Assembly: GCF_009728995.1 (NCBI RefSeq)
Contig: NZ_VTZW01000009.1
Span: forward strand, 553,644-617,643
DNA length: 64,000 bases
Direction: 5' to 3'
Origin: Streptomonospora sp. PA3
GTDB lineage: Bacteria > Actinomycetota > Actinomycetes > Streptosporangiales > Streptosporangiaceae
The notes beneath the pieces are model-generated. The model was given only the letters and a program-made list of their open reading frames with translations, was not told where the DNA came from and searched no databases. Below are positions 17,958 to 25,385 of the stretch, one piece after another. Both the position numbers and the translations under genes were made by a program. The first letter of the stretch is position 1; the number at the start of each line of letters is the position of its first letter.

Positions 17958-18569
17958 CTATGCGCCGTCGCCGACCCCCTTCATGAGGTCGGCCAACCGC
18001 TCCGGGTCGGCGAGGGCGGAGCCGACGGCGACGACGTCGGCTCCCGCGTCCAGGTGCGCGGCGGCGTTGTCGGCGCCGATGCCTCCCGTGGCCACGACCC
18101 GCAGGTCGGGGAACGGTCCGCGCATCGCCGCGATCCACTCCGCGCCCAGCGGCGCGGCGGGGAACACCTTCACCCACCGGTGGCCGTGCCGCAGCACCCG
18201 CTGGATCTCGGTGGCCGTCGCGGCCCCCGGCAGGTGCGCCAGGCCCGCCGCCAGCGAGGCGTCGGAGACCTCGGCGTCGAAGCCCGGGGCGACTGTGAAG
18301 ACCGCGCCCGCCTCTCGGGCGGCCTGGACGTGGTCCGCGCAGACCACCGTTCCGGCGCCGACGAGCCGGCCGCGTGCGGCGCCCGCCGCGGCCACCGCGC
18401 GCAGCGTCTCCACGGCCTCGGGCGTCTGCACGGGCACCTCCACCGCCGTCACGCCCAGGTCCCAGGCCCGCTCGGCGAGTTCGAGGGTGCGCTCGCGCGA
18501 CATGCCGCGCAGGATGGCCATCACCCGGCACCGGGCGAACAACTCGTCGAACAGCGTGTCGTCGCTCAC
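17958..18569 (-). CDS. eda: 2-dehydro-3-deoxy-phosphogluconate / 4-hydroxy-2-oxoglutarate aldolase
   Basis: 203 aa, normal length. It cleaves KDPG (or KHG) to pyruvate and an aldehyde through a Schiff-base lysine. Motifs are VMAILRG near the start, VEVPVQTPEAVETL, LVGAGTV, and the lysine region WVKVFPAAPLG, followed by VVATGGIGADN. GTG 18569 (VSDDTLFDEL) has AGGAAGG upstream; ATG 18610 would add 13-14 residues. No KDG kinase or dehydratase is adjacent. The sugar-acid cluster at 34880-39926 lacks an aldolase, so this gene could serve it in trans (inference). Confidence 0.9.
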   Translation of the reverse strand: MSDDTLFDELFARCRVMAILRGMSRERTLELAERAWDLGVTAVEVPVQTPEAVETLRAVAAAGAARGRLVGAGTVVCADHVQAAREAGAVFTVAPGFDAEVSDASLAAGLAHLPGAATATEIQRVLRHGHRWVKVFPAAPLGAEWIAAMRGPFPDLRVVATGGIGADNAAAHLDAGADVVAVGSALADPERLADLMKGVGDGA

Positions 18570-18629
18570 CGGATTCCCGCCTTCCTGCTGTACCGCCTGC
18601 GCTCGCACCATGCTTGCACACGGAACTTC

Positions 18630-18667
18630 ACCGGCCCGGCGCCCCTCCGTCGGGGGACCGGGCCGGT
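18630..18667. terminator. Hairpin after the FAD oxidoreductase gene
   Basis: ACCGGCCCGG pairs with CCGGGCCGGT, with an inner CCCC/GGGG stem. It lies just downstream of the stop at 18692 on the minus strand, before the aldolase gene. Confidence 0.55.
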
Positions 18668-18691
18668 ACGCGGCCGGGTCCGGCCGCGGGG

Positions 18692-19978
18692 CTAGCGCAG
18701 GCGCGGCAGGTAGGGGCCGGGGTGCCGGAGCGCGATGACCGTGCCGCGGGTGACCGCCTCCTTCAGCACCGCCGAGGACCGGCCGGTGAGCGCTGCCCGC
18801 ACGGGGGCGTCGTTCGCCCGCAGGAACTGGCTGACGCCGTCGCGGCGGCCCAGGCTGATGTGCACCGCGACGTAGCGGAGCCGCACCGGGCGGGGCGTGC
18901 GCCCGCGCACGACGTCGGCGACCACCTCCCCGGCCTGCAAGCCCATCGGCAGCCCGGTCTGGCAGGTCATCCGCGACACGCCGCCCCGCGTAGCCGCCGC
19001 GGCGGCATCCCCCACGCCGATGACATCGGGGTGCGAGACCGACCGCAGGGCCTCGTCGACGAGCATGCGGCCGCCGCCGTCCACGGCCAGGCCCGCTTCG
19101 GCGGCGAGCGGGTGGACCCGGAAGCCCGCCGTCCACACCAGCGTGTCGAAGCCGACGGCCTCGCCCCCGTCGAGCAGCGCCCGACCCGCCTCCACGGCGC
19201 TGACCGGGGCGTGCTCCCGCACCGACACCCCCAGGCGCCGCAGTGATCGGCGCAGGTGTCGCAGGGAGCGCGGCGGCAGCCAGTCGCCGACGGTCCCCGC
19301 CGACAGCAGTTCGACCCGGGCCCGGGGGTAGGACTCGGCCAGCTCGGCGGCCGCCTCCAGGCCGGTCAGCCCGGCGCCGGCCACGACGATCCGGTGGCGC
19401 GCGGCTGCGCCCGCGGCGGTGCCGCGGGCTGCCGGGCCGCCGCTTTCCGGCTCGGCGGCGGCTCCTGCGCCTTGGAGGGCCGGGACGGGCTCGGACAGGG
19501 GAGCCGGGGCGCCGGCACCGCCGGGGCGGCCCGCGAGCCGCTCGGCGAGGTGGTCGCGCAGTCGGTCGGCCTGCCGGGCATCGGCGACCGCGAACGCGTG
19601 CTCCTCAACGCCCGGCACGCCGCGGGTGTCCCAGGAGCTGCCCAGGGCGTAGACGAGGGTGTCGTAGTGGATGCGTCCGGGCCTGCCGTCGACCGCCCCC
19701 TTCAGCCGCACGGTGCGCGATTCCGGGTCGATCCCCGTGACCTCGGCGAAGACCGGCTCGATGCCGGTCCCGTCCAGCAGGTCGGTGATGCGGATGTCCC
19801 GCATGCGCTGACCGGCGGCGGTCTGGTGCAGGCGGGTGCGCTCGACGAAGTGCTCGGCGGCGTTGACCAGGGTGATCCGGGCCGGGGCGGCGCGCAGCCG
19901 CCGGGCCGCGCGCTTGGCGGCGGACAGGCCGGCGAATCCCGCGCCCAGGACGACGATGCGGTGGCGGTGGTCTGACAT
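18692..19978 (-). CDS. NAD(P)/FAD-dependent oxidoreductase (NDH-2-like), probable ECF41 partner
   Basis: 428 aa flavoprotein. The first nucleotide-binding motif is IVVLGAGFAGLSAAKRAARR and the second is IVVAGAGLTGLEAAAELAE. The FAD-closing motif is HPDVIGVGDAAAAAT. The layout is that of type II NADH dehydrogenase or sulfide:quinone-type enzymes, without the extended membrane anchor. An Ala/Pro-rich insert lies between the domains (about 150-190). It sits directly downstream of an ECF41 sigma-factor gene, and ECF41 genes are known to neighbour oxidoreductase, epimerase or carboxymuconolactone-decarboxylase genes. ATG 19978 follows AAAGAGGGA. Confidence 0.88.
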   Translation of the reverse strand: MSDHRHRIVVLGAGFAGLSAAKRAARRLRAAPARITLVNAAEHFVERTRLHQTAAGQRMRDIRITDLLDGTGIEPVFAEVTGIDPESRTVRLKGAVDGRPGRIHYDTLVYALGSSWDTRGVPGVEEHAFAVADARQADRLRDHLAERLAGRPGGAGAPAPLSEPVPALQGAGAAAEPESGGPAARGTAAGAAARHRIVVAGAGLTGLEAAAELAESYPRARVELLSAGTVGDWLPPRSLRHLRRSLRRLGVSVREHAPVSAVEAGRALLDGGEAVGFDTLVWTAGFRVHPLAAEAGLAVDGGGRMLVDEALRSVSHPDVIGVGDAAAAATRGGVSRMTCQTGLPMGLQAGEVVADVVRGRTPRPVRLRYVAVHISLGRRDGVSQFLRANDAPVRAALTGRSSAVLKEAVTRGTVIALRHPGPYLPRLR

Positions 19979-20045
19979 GGTTCCCTCTTTCCGCGTCCCT
20001 GTCTGTGGTGGTCCGCGAAGGTTGAACCGGTATCGCGCACGAGCC

Positions 20046-20051
20046 GTGACA
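20046..20051 (-). promoter_or_regulatory. Candidate ECF41-type -35 element
   Basis: On the minus strand TGTCAC lies 67 bases upstream of the oxidoreductase start, matching the TGTCAC core I recall for ECF41 promoters. Sixteen bases downstream the sequence is CGGT rather than the expected CGTC, so the match is partial. Confidence 0.35.
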
Positions 20052-20129
20052 CCGGTGCAGGGTGATGCGCGCCACACCTCGCCGCCGGTCCGCGCCGACC
20101 GTGCCGGCGAGGGCTCGGCGGCGGAACGG

Positions 20130-21086
20130 TCAGCCCGTCTGGCCTCGCAGGAACGCCAGTTTCTCCGGAGACAGCACGACGCGCACCCCCGAGACCCGCT
20201 CGTCCGGCACCGTCTCCAGCCACAGGACGCCGATCAGTTCGCCGCCTATGCGGAGCACCGCCGCGGCTTCGCCGTTGACGGGCCTGATCTCGGCTTCGAT
20301 TCCCGCCGCCTGCGGGGTCGTGGTGACTCCGGCGACGAAGCGCACCACCTTTCCGCGGCCGGCGATCGGGTGGACTGCGGCGCGGACACGGCCGCCGCCG
20401 TCGGTCCAGGCGACGGCGTCCTCGGCGAGTAGGCGCTCCAGCGCCGCCACGTCGCCCTCCACGGCGGCGGCGAAGAACCGCTCGAGGATCCGCCGCTGCT
20501 GCGCGGTGTCGGGGGTGAAGCGGCGCCGGGGCGTGCCGACGTGCTCGCGGGCGCGCCGCAGCAGTTGGCGGGAGTGCTCCTCGTCGACATCGAGCAGGTC
20601 GGCGATCTCGCGGTGGGTGTGGCCGAAGGCTTCGCGCAGCACGAAAACGGCGCGCTCGGGCGGGGTGAGCCGTTCGAGCATGACCAGCACGCCCACCGAC
20701 ACGGAGTCGCGCTGCTCCGCGGTCTCCATCGGGCCCAGCGCGCCCTCGTCGGTCAGCACGGGTTCGGGAAGCCATGGGCCGATGTAACTCTCCCGGGTGG
20801 CCCGCGCGGAGGCGAGCCGGTTCAGGCAGAGGTTGGTGACGACCTTGGTCAGCCAGGCCGCGGGCACCCGCACGGCGGAGCTGTCGGCGGCGTTCCAGCG
20901 CAGGAACGCGTCCTGCACCGCGTCCTCGGCCTCGGCGGCCGAGCCGAGCAGGCGGTAGGCCAGGCCGAGCAGCCGGGGGCGCTCCGCGGCGAACACTTCG
21001 GCTGCGGCTGCGGCTGCGGCTGCGGCTGCGGCCGCGGCCGGCGCCGGTTCGGGCCGCGGGTCGGAATCCGGTCGTGATGAGGCCAC
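20130..21086 (-). CDS. sigJ: ECF41-family RNA polymerase sigma factor (SigJ-like)
   Basis: 318 aa. It has an Ala-only N-terminal stretch, then sigma region 2 (LLGLAYRLLGSAAEAEDAVQDAFLRW), a linker with YIGPWLPEPV, region 4 (LERLTPPERAVFVLREAFGHTHREIADLL) and a C-terminal SnoaL-like domain of about 120 residues. A DGGGR motif precedes VRAAVHPIAG, as in ECF41 factors where this domain tunes activity in place of an anti-sigma factor. GTG 21086 lies 6 bases after a TAGCAT box. The oxidoreductase downstream is the likely target. Confidence 0.92.
   Translation of the reverse strand: MASSRPDSDPRPEPAPAAAAAAAAAAAAAEVFAAERPRLLGLAYRLLGSAAEAEDAVQDAFLRWNAADSSAVRVPAAWLTKVVTNLCLNRLASARATRESYIGPWLPEPVLTDEGALGPMETAEQRDSVSVGVLVMLERLTPPERAVFVLREAFGHTHREIADLLDVDEEHSRQLLRRAREHVGTPRRRFTPDTAQQRRILERFFAAAVEGDVAALERLLAEDAVAWTDGGGRVRAAVHPIAGRGKVVRFVAGVTTTPQAAGIEAEIRPVNGEAAAVLRIGGELIGVLWLETVPDERVSGVRVVLSPEKLAFLRGQTG
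21000..21029. repeat. Hexanucleotide repeat (GGCTGC x5) inside sigJ
   Basis: Five exact GGCTGC units, followed by GGCCGC, encode the poly-Ala stretch near the sigma factor N-terminus. Length change would stay in frame. Confidence 0.8.
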
Positions 21087-21147
21087 ACGACGATGCTAAG
21101 CCGCTCCCGGTCGCCTTAGCCGATCGCGAGGTCCGGGTCGGCGCGCT

Positions 21148-21765
21148 TCAGCGCAGCGGGTGCCGCTCTCGGCGCAGACGGCCCAGGCGCGGTACGAACC
21201 GGCCGGTCGCGGCGGCGTAGTCGCGGTAGGCGTCGCCGTGGACCCGCAGCAGATAGGGCTCCTCGACCAGTCGGACCTGGGCCTGGACCGCGGTGACGGC
21301 GAGGAGCAGCCCGGCCGCCGCGACCACGTTCGGAACGAGCAGCAGCAGGCCGGCGAAGGCGGCCGCGACGAGGGTGTAGACGGGGTTGCGCACCAGGCGG
21401 AACGGTCCGCCGGTGACCAGCCGAGTGCGTTCGCCGGTGTCGACACCCATCCGCCACGAGGCGCCCATCGCCCCTTGGGCGAGGGGGACGGCGACCAGCA
21501 GGAGCGTCAGCAGCGCGATCCCGGCGGCGGCCGCGACACCGGATTCGAACAGGGGATCCGCCCCGAGAAGCGCCGCGACGGGCGCCGCGAACCCGACCGC
21601 GAGCGCCGCGGCGAAGGCGAGATCCACCCACCACTGCGCACTCCCGGCCGGCGCACCGACGCGCAGCCCGGTGTCACCGGTCCTGCGGTAGTGCCGCCAC
21701 ACCTGCCCGCCGAACGCCACGGCCAGCAGGACGACGAAGTAGCCCAGTGCGATCCAGGCAGCCAT
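21148..21765 (-). CDS. Isoprenylcysteine carboxyl methyltransferase-like membrane protein
   Basis: 205 aa with about five membrane helices. The C-terminal half has the ICMT/PEMT-type methyltransferase pattern GPFRLVRNPVYT, a helix pair, and EEPYLLRVHGDAYRDYAAATGRFVPRLGR, where the Glu-Glu and Tyr/Arg-Phe-Pro elements bind SAM in this superfamily. Bacterial members methylate various lipids or unknown substrates. The AT-rich stretch at 21780-21810 upstream (TATAGAGAT on the minus strand) may be its promoter. It lies 61 bases upstream of sigJ on the same strand. Confidence 0.8.
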   Translation of the reverse strand: MAAWIALGYFVVLLAVAFGGQVWRHYRRTGDTGLRVGAPAGSAQWWVDLAFAAALAVGFAAPVAALLGADPLFESGVAAAAGIALLTLLLVAVPLAQGAMGASWRMGVDTGERTRLVTGGPFRLVRNPVYTLVAAAFAGLLLLVPNVVAAAGLLLAVTAVQAQVRLVEEPYLLRVHGDAYRDYAAATGRFVPRLGRLRRERHPLR

Positions 21766-21927
21766 GGGAGCCGTCCGATCTCTATACAGGGGTTGGTGTA
21801 TCCACGTTAGAGTGGATCACAGCGGGCTCCGCCCGGCAATGGGGGAGAGGGTGCTCCGGGGGCGGGGCGGTGGACGGGAGCGACGCGGTGGATGGACGGT
21901 CGCCGCATCGGCAGCCACCGGACCCTT

Positions 21928-22431
21928 TCAGCGCCCCCCGGCCTTTCCGCCGGCTCGGGGGTTCGGCGCCGGGCGGACCGGTTCCACCGCAGGGGTCCGC
22001 ATGTGCTCGTAGACGACGCTGGTCTCGACGTCGGCCACCTCCGGCCGCTCGGTGAGCCGGTCGATGACGAACGCGTAGAGCCCGTCGGTGTTCGGTACCG
22101 CGACGTGGATCAGGAAGTCCTTGCTGCCCGACGTCACGAAGACGCCCACGGTCTCGGGGAGGCGGGCCACCCACTCGCGGAACAGTTCGATGTTGCGCCG
22201 CGACGGCGGCCGGATGCGCACGGCGATCATCGCCTGGACGCCGCGACCGATCGCCTCAAGGTCCACCTCCGCCCGGTAGCCGCGCAGCACGCCGCGCTCG
22301 CGCAGTGACCGCACCCGCTCCAGCGAGGTGGAGGGCGCGACGCCGACCGCCGCCGCGAGGTCGCGGTTGGTGCGCCGGGCATCCTTCTGCAGTTCCCGCA
22401 GAATCGCCCGGTCGAGTTCGTCGAGATCCAC
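21928..22431 (-). CDS. Lrp/AsnC family transcriptional regulator
   Basis: 167 aa. The N-terminal helix-turn-helix is DELDRAILRELQKDARRTNRDLAAAVGVAPSTSLERVRSLRERGVL. The RAM ligand-binding domain follows, with the family pattern VGVFVTSGSKDFLIHVAVPNT. A proline-rich tail ends the protein. It is divergent from a DUF2000 gene across a 144-base gap that holds a palindrome near the Lrp start. It likely represses or activates that neighbour in response to an amino acid. Confidence 0.93.
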   Translation of the reverse strand: MDLDELDRAILRELQKDARRTNRDLAAAVGVAPSTSLERVRSLRERGVLRGYRAEVDLEAIGRGVQAMIAVRIRPPSRRNIELFREWVARLPETVGVFVTSGSKDFLIHVAVPNTDGLYAFVIDRLTERPEVADVETSVVYEHMRTPAVEPVRPAPNPRAGGKAGGR

Positions 22432-22446
22432 CGTTTCCGCCCTCCT

Positions 22447-22463
22447 GCCGAACGAAGTTCGGC
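22447..22463. promoter_or_regulatory. Palindrome, candidate Lrp operator
   Basis: GCCGAAC-GAA-GTTCGGC, two perfect 7-base arms with a 3-base spacer, 16 bases upstream of the lrp-type start. A second short palindrome, GTACGCGTAC, lies at 22506-22515, close to the CATAGT box of the divergent gene. Confidence 0.5.
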
Positions 22464-22575
22464 GGTGCTTTCCTCACCGCGCACGTATGACTAGCTTCAT
22501 GCATAGTACGCGTACGTCGCACACCGACCACCCTCCGCGCACCGCAGCAGCGGCGCCCGACGCCGAGGAAGACGT

Positions 22576-23076
22576 ATGACCGACCAGCTCACCCGACCCG
22601 ACCCGGTGGACACGAGCCCCTTCCGCCTCGAACCCGGCGACATCGACATCGACACCCCCACCCGGAACCTGCGCGTGAAGTGGGTGATGGTGATCGATCC
22701 CGACATCGGTCCCGGCGCCGCCGCCAACACCGCGAGCTGCCTGGCCGCGGCCGTGGGCCGCGAAGTGCCCGAGCTGATCGGTCCCGGGGGCGCGGACGCC
22801 TCCGGCGGCGTGCACCGGGGACTGCCGTGGACGGGCTGCACCATCCTGGCCGGCGACGCCGCCACGGTGCGCTCCGTCCGCGACAATGCGGTGGCCAAGT
22901 CCGCCCTGCTCGTGGTGGACATGCCCATGCTCGCCCAGGTCTGTCGGGTCTACGGCGGCTACCTCGACGCACTCGCGGACACCGGGGCCGAGGAGATCCG
23001 CTACAACGGCGTCGCCCTGGTCGGTCCGCGCAACAAGGTGGACAAGCTCGTCGGCCGCCTGCCCCTGCTCCGGTGA
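22576..23076 (+). CDS. DUF2000 family protein
   Basis: 166 aa. The family pattern is clear: KWVMVIDPDIGPGAAANTASCLAAAVG, then WTGCTILAGDAATVRSVRD, VVDMPMLAQVCRVYGGYLDAL and GVALVGPRNKVDKLVGRLPLL. DUF2000 resembles peptidyl-tRNA hydrolase 2-like folds, but its function is not established. In this window, as I recall for other genomes, it lies divergent to an AsnC-type regulator. ATG 22576 follows GAGGAAG. Confidence 0.88.
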   Translation: MTDQLTRPDPVDTSPFRLEPGDIDIDTPTRNLRVKWVMVIDPDIGPGAAANTASCLAAAVGREVPELIGPGGADASGGVHRGLPWTGCTILAGDAATVRSVRDNAVAKSALLVVDMPMLAQVCRVYGGYLDALADTGAEEIRYNGVALVGPRNKVDKLVGRLPLLR

Positions 23077-23107
23077 GTCGCGGCGGCCGTCCCGCGCCGC
23101 ACGGGAA

Positions 23108-23131
23108 GGGGGAGGGCCGCGGCCCTCCCCC
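23108..23131. terminator. Bidirectional terminator
   Basis: A perfect 24-base palindrome with 12-base arms (GGGGGAGGGCCG and its complement) lies between the convergent DUF2000 and EF-Tu-like genes. It is the only structure in this 71-base gap. Confidence 0.75.
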
Positions 23132-23147
23132 CGGTCCGGGACGGTGA

Positions 23148-24323
23148 TCAGTCCAGGATCTCGGTGACCGTCCCCGCCGCCACCGTCCTGCCGCCCTCGC
23201 GCATCGCGAAGCCCAGCCCCGGTCGCATGGCCAGGGCGGTGCCCAGCTCGACCTCCACCTCCACGGTCTCGCCGGGGTGGGCGACCGCGGGCGCGGCGCG
23301 CAGCACCAGCCGGCCCGGCGCGTCGGCCGTACGCAGGTAGAACTGCGGCCGGTAGCCGTCGCCGACGGCGGTGTGCCGCCCGCCCTCCTCGGCGGTCAGC
23401 AGGGAGATCCGGGCGGCGAAGCGCCGATGGGCCGTCTGGGTGCCCACGGCCGCCAGCACCTGCCCGCGCCGCACCTGGTCGCGGCGTACGCCGCGCAGCA
23501 GCAGCGCGGCGTTGTCGCCGGCCTCCCCGCGCTCCATCGTCTTGCCGAAGGTCTCCACACCGGTGACCACGGCGGTGAAGCCCGGACCGGCGCCGACCGC
23601 CTCGACGGTGTCCCCGACCGCCACCGTGCCCTGCTCGATGGAGCCGGTGACGACGGTGCCGCGGCCCGTCACCGTCAACCCGCCCTCCACCGGAAGCAGG
23701 AACGGGGCGCCGGTGTAGCGCTGCGGTACCGGCACGTGCTCGTCGACGGCCCGGAGCAGCTCGCGGACCGCCGCCGTCCACTCCGGGTCGCCCCCCAGGG
23801 CGCGCAGCCCCGAGACGCGCACGACGGGCGGGTCCGGGTAGCCGTGCTCGGCGAGCAGCTCGCGCACCTCCAGCTCGACGAGGTCGGCCAGCTCCGGGTC
23901 GGCGCCGTCGGCCTTGTTCAGCGCCACGACGACGTGCCCGACACCCACCCGCCTGGCGAGCAGCACGTGCTCGCGGGTCTGCGGCATGACGCCCTCGTGC
24001 GCCGAGACGACCAGGATCGCGCCGTCGAGCTGGGCCGCCCCGGTGAGCATGTTCTTCACGTAGTCGGCGTGTCCGGGCATGTCGACATGCGCGTAGTGCC
24101 GGGTGGCGGTCTCGTACTCGACGTGGGCGATGCTGATGGTGATGCCGCGCGCGGCCTCCTCGCGCGCCCTGTCGATCCGGTCGAAGGGCACGTAGTCGGC
24201 TCCCGCCGACTCGCTGAGGACCTTGGTGATGGCGGCGGTCAGCGTGGTCTTGCCGTGGTCGACGTGGCCCATCGTGCCGATGTTGATGTGCGGTTTGGTC
24301 CGCACGTAGGCCTGCTTGGCCAT
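23148..24323 (-). CDS. tuf: Divergent elongation factor Tu paralogue (cysteine-free)
   Basis: 391 aa translation factor that delivers aminoacyl-tRNA. G motifs are GHVDHGKT (G1), [12 protein letters not shown] (switch I), DMPGH (G3, usually DCPGH), NKAD (G4, usually NKCD) and SGLRAL (G5). Domain 2 (SGRGTVVTG-like [14 protein letters not shown]) and domain 3 ([35 protein letters not shown]) are complete. The protein contains no cysteine. Arg125 replaces the usual Gln and His160 the usual Tyr at kirromycin-contact positions. No rpsL-rpsG-fus genes are near, so this is the extra copy, as with Streptomyces tuf3. ATG 24323 follows GAGGGAACC. Confidence 0.92.
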   Translation of the reverse strand: MAKQAYVRTKPHINIGTMGHVDHGKTTLTAAITKVLSESAGADYVPFDRIDRAREEAARGITISIAHVEYETATRHYAHVDMPGHADYVKNMLTGAAQLDGAILVVSAHEGVMPQTREHVLLARRVGVGHVVVALNKADGADPELADLVELEVRELLAEHGYPDPPVVRVSGLRALGGDPEWTAAVRELLRAVDEHVPVPQRYTGAPFLLPVEGGLTVTGRGTVVTGSIEQGTVAVGDTVEAVGAGPGFTAVVTGVETFGKTMERGEAGDNAALLLRGVRRDQVRRGQVLAAVGTQTAHRRFAARISLLTAEEGGRHTAVGDGYRPQFYLRTADAPGRLVLRAAPAVAHPGETVEVEVELGTALAMRPGLGFAMREGGRTVAAGTVTEILD

Positions 24324-24410
24324 GGTGGTTCCCTCGATGCTCGCTGCGGAAGCGGCCCGCGCCGTGCCCACCCCCTCCCACCGGGCCGCAGGGGACGGGG
24401 CGGGAAGGGG

Positions 24411-24530
24411 TCAGCGCTCGGCGCCGTCGAACAGGTCGCGCAGCGAGATCGCGGTCCGGACCCGCGCACGCTCCGCCGCGCCCGCGGTCGCGGGCGTCTG
24501 CGGAGCGGCGTGGCGGAACATGCCTGCCAT
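24411..24530 (-). CDS. Possible 39-residue peptide upstream of EF-Tu paralogue
   Basis: A short frame begins MAGMFRHAAPQTPAT and ends SLRDLFDGAER, 87 bases upstream of the divergent tuf start. Codon use is GC3-rich. A weak AGGCGG lies before ATG 24530. An internal ATG at 24521 is also possible. It could be a leader peptide, a small protein or chance. No family is recognised. Confidence 0.35.
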   Translation of the reverse strand: MAGMFRHAAPQTPATAGAAERARVRTAISLRDLFDGAER

Positions 24531-24613
24531 CGTCCGCCTGCGCCCGCTGTGCGGCAACCGGTTTTTCCGGTCGGGGCGCGGAGCGGGCGGCGGGCGCGGC
24601 GACGGCGGCGCCG

Positions 24614-25186
24614 TCAGTTGTGCGGGCCGGGCGTGACCGGTGACAGGCTGGTGCCGCGGATCTCGGGGTTGGCGCAGGCGTACTGGTGCTCGCCCATGCC
24701 CTTGTAGGAGCCGGCGCCCTCGCCGACGAAGTACTCGATGCCGGCGACCTCGGTGGGCTCGCAGTCGGCGGGGTCGTAGTTGCCGGGGTTGGCGTGGAAC
24801 AGCCGGAATTCGGCGGCGTCGCCCTCGGCCAGCACGAACGGCTCGCCGGGCTCGCCGCGCTGGCGCGCCCACGAACCGACCTGCTCGCCGTCGCCGTCGA
24901 CCCAGCGCACCTCCAGCGACCCCGGTATCAGGCAGGCGCCGTCGCCGTCGGAGATGCGCACGAGCGCGAAGTCGACGACCATGGTGCCCGCCGCCGCGCC
25001 GCGGTCGTTCTCGATCAGCTTGAGGTGGTGCGAACCGCAGGCGGGTACGGTCGCGGCGCCCGCGGACGCGGGGGTGCCGGCTGCCGCGAGCGGCGCTCCC
25101 AGCAGGAGGGCGGGCAGTGCCGCCCCCGCTACGGCCGCTGTGCGCAGAGCGTGTGCGGTGGTGGTCGTCGAGGTGAAGACTGACAT
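24614..25186 (-). CDS. Secreted DUF4232 domain protein
   Basis: 190 aa. The signal peptide covers about residues 1-45 (AHALRTAAVAGAALPALLLGAPLAAAG). The mature part starts near PACGSHHLKLIENDRGAAAGTMV, the DUF4232 opening, with cysteines at several points (PACG, GACLIPG, ADCEP, YACAN) suited to disulfides outside the cell. Function is unknown; these are abundant exported or lipoprotein-like proteins in actinomycetes. No lipobox is visible, so it is likely secreted. ATG 25186 follows AAGGAGG. Confidence 0.85.
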   Translation of the reverse strand: MSVFTSTTTTAHALRTAAVAGAALPALLLGAPLAAAGTPASAGAATVPACGSHHLKLIENDRGAAAGTMVVDFALVRISDGDGACLIPGSLEVRWVDGDGEQVGSWARQRGEPGEPFVLAEGDAAEFRLFHANPGNYDPADCEPTEVAGIEYFVGEGAGSYKGMGEHQYACANPEIRGTSLSPVTPGPHN

Positions 25187-25385
25187 GGGTCCTCCTTCGC
25201 GGATGCCCCGTGCGGGTCATCCTGGTGTCACCATGTGTGATACGGGCGCCGGGGAGGGGGTTCGGTGGAACGGAGCCGAGTACCGGCCTGAAGCGGACAT
25301 CGCCGCAGGTAAACCCGGATGCGGTGGTGAGCGCCGCTGCGCCTCGGGAACCGGCCGGGACCGGACCGGGCCGCTCGGGTGCTCG

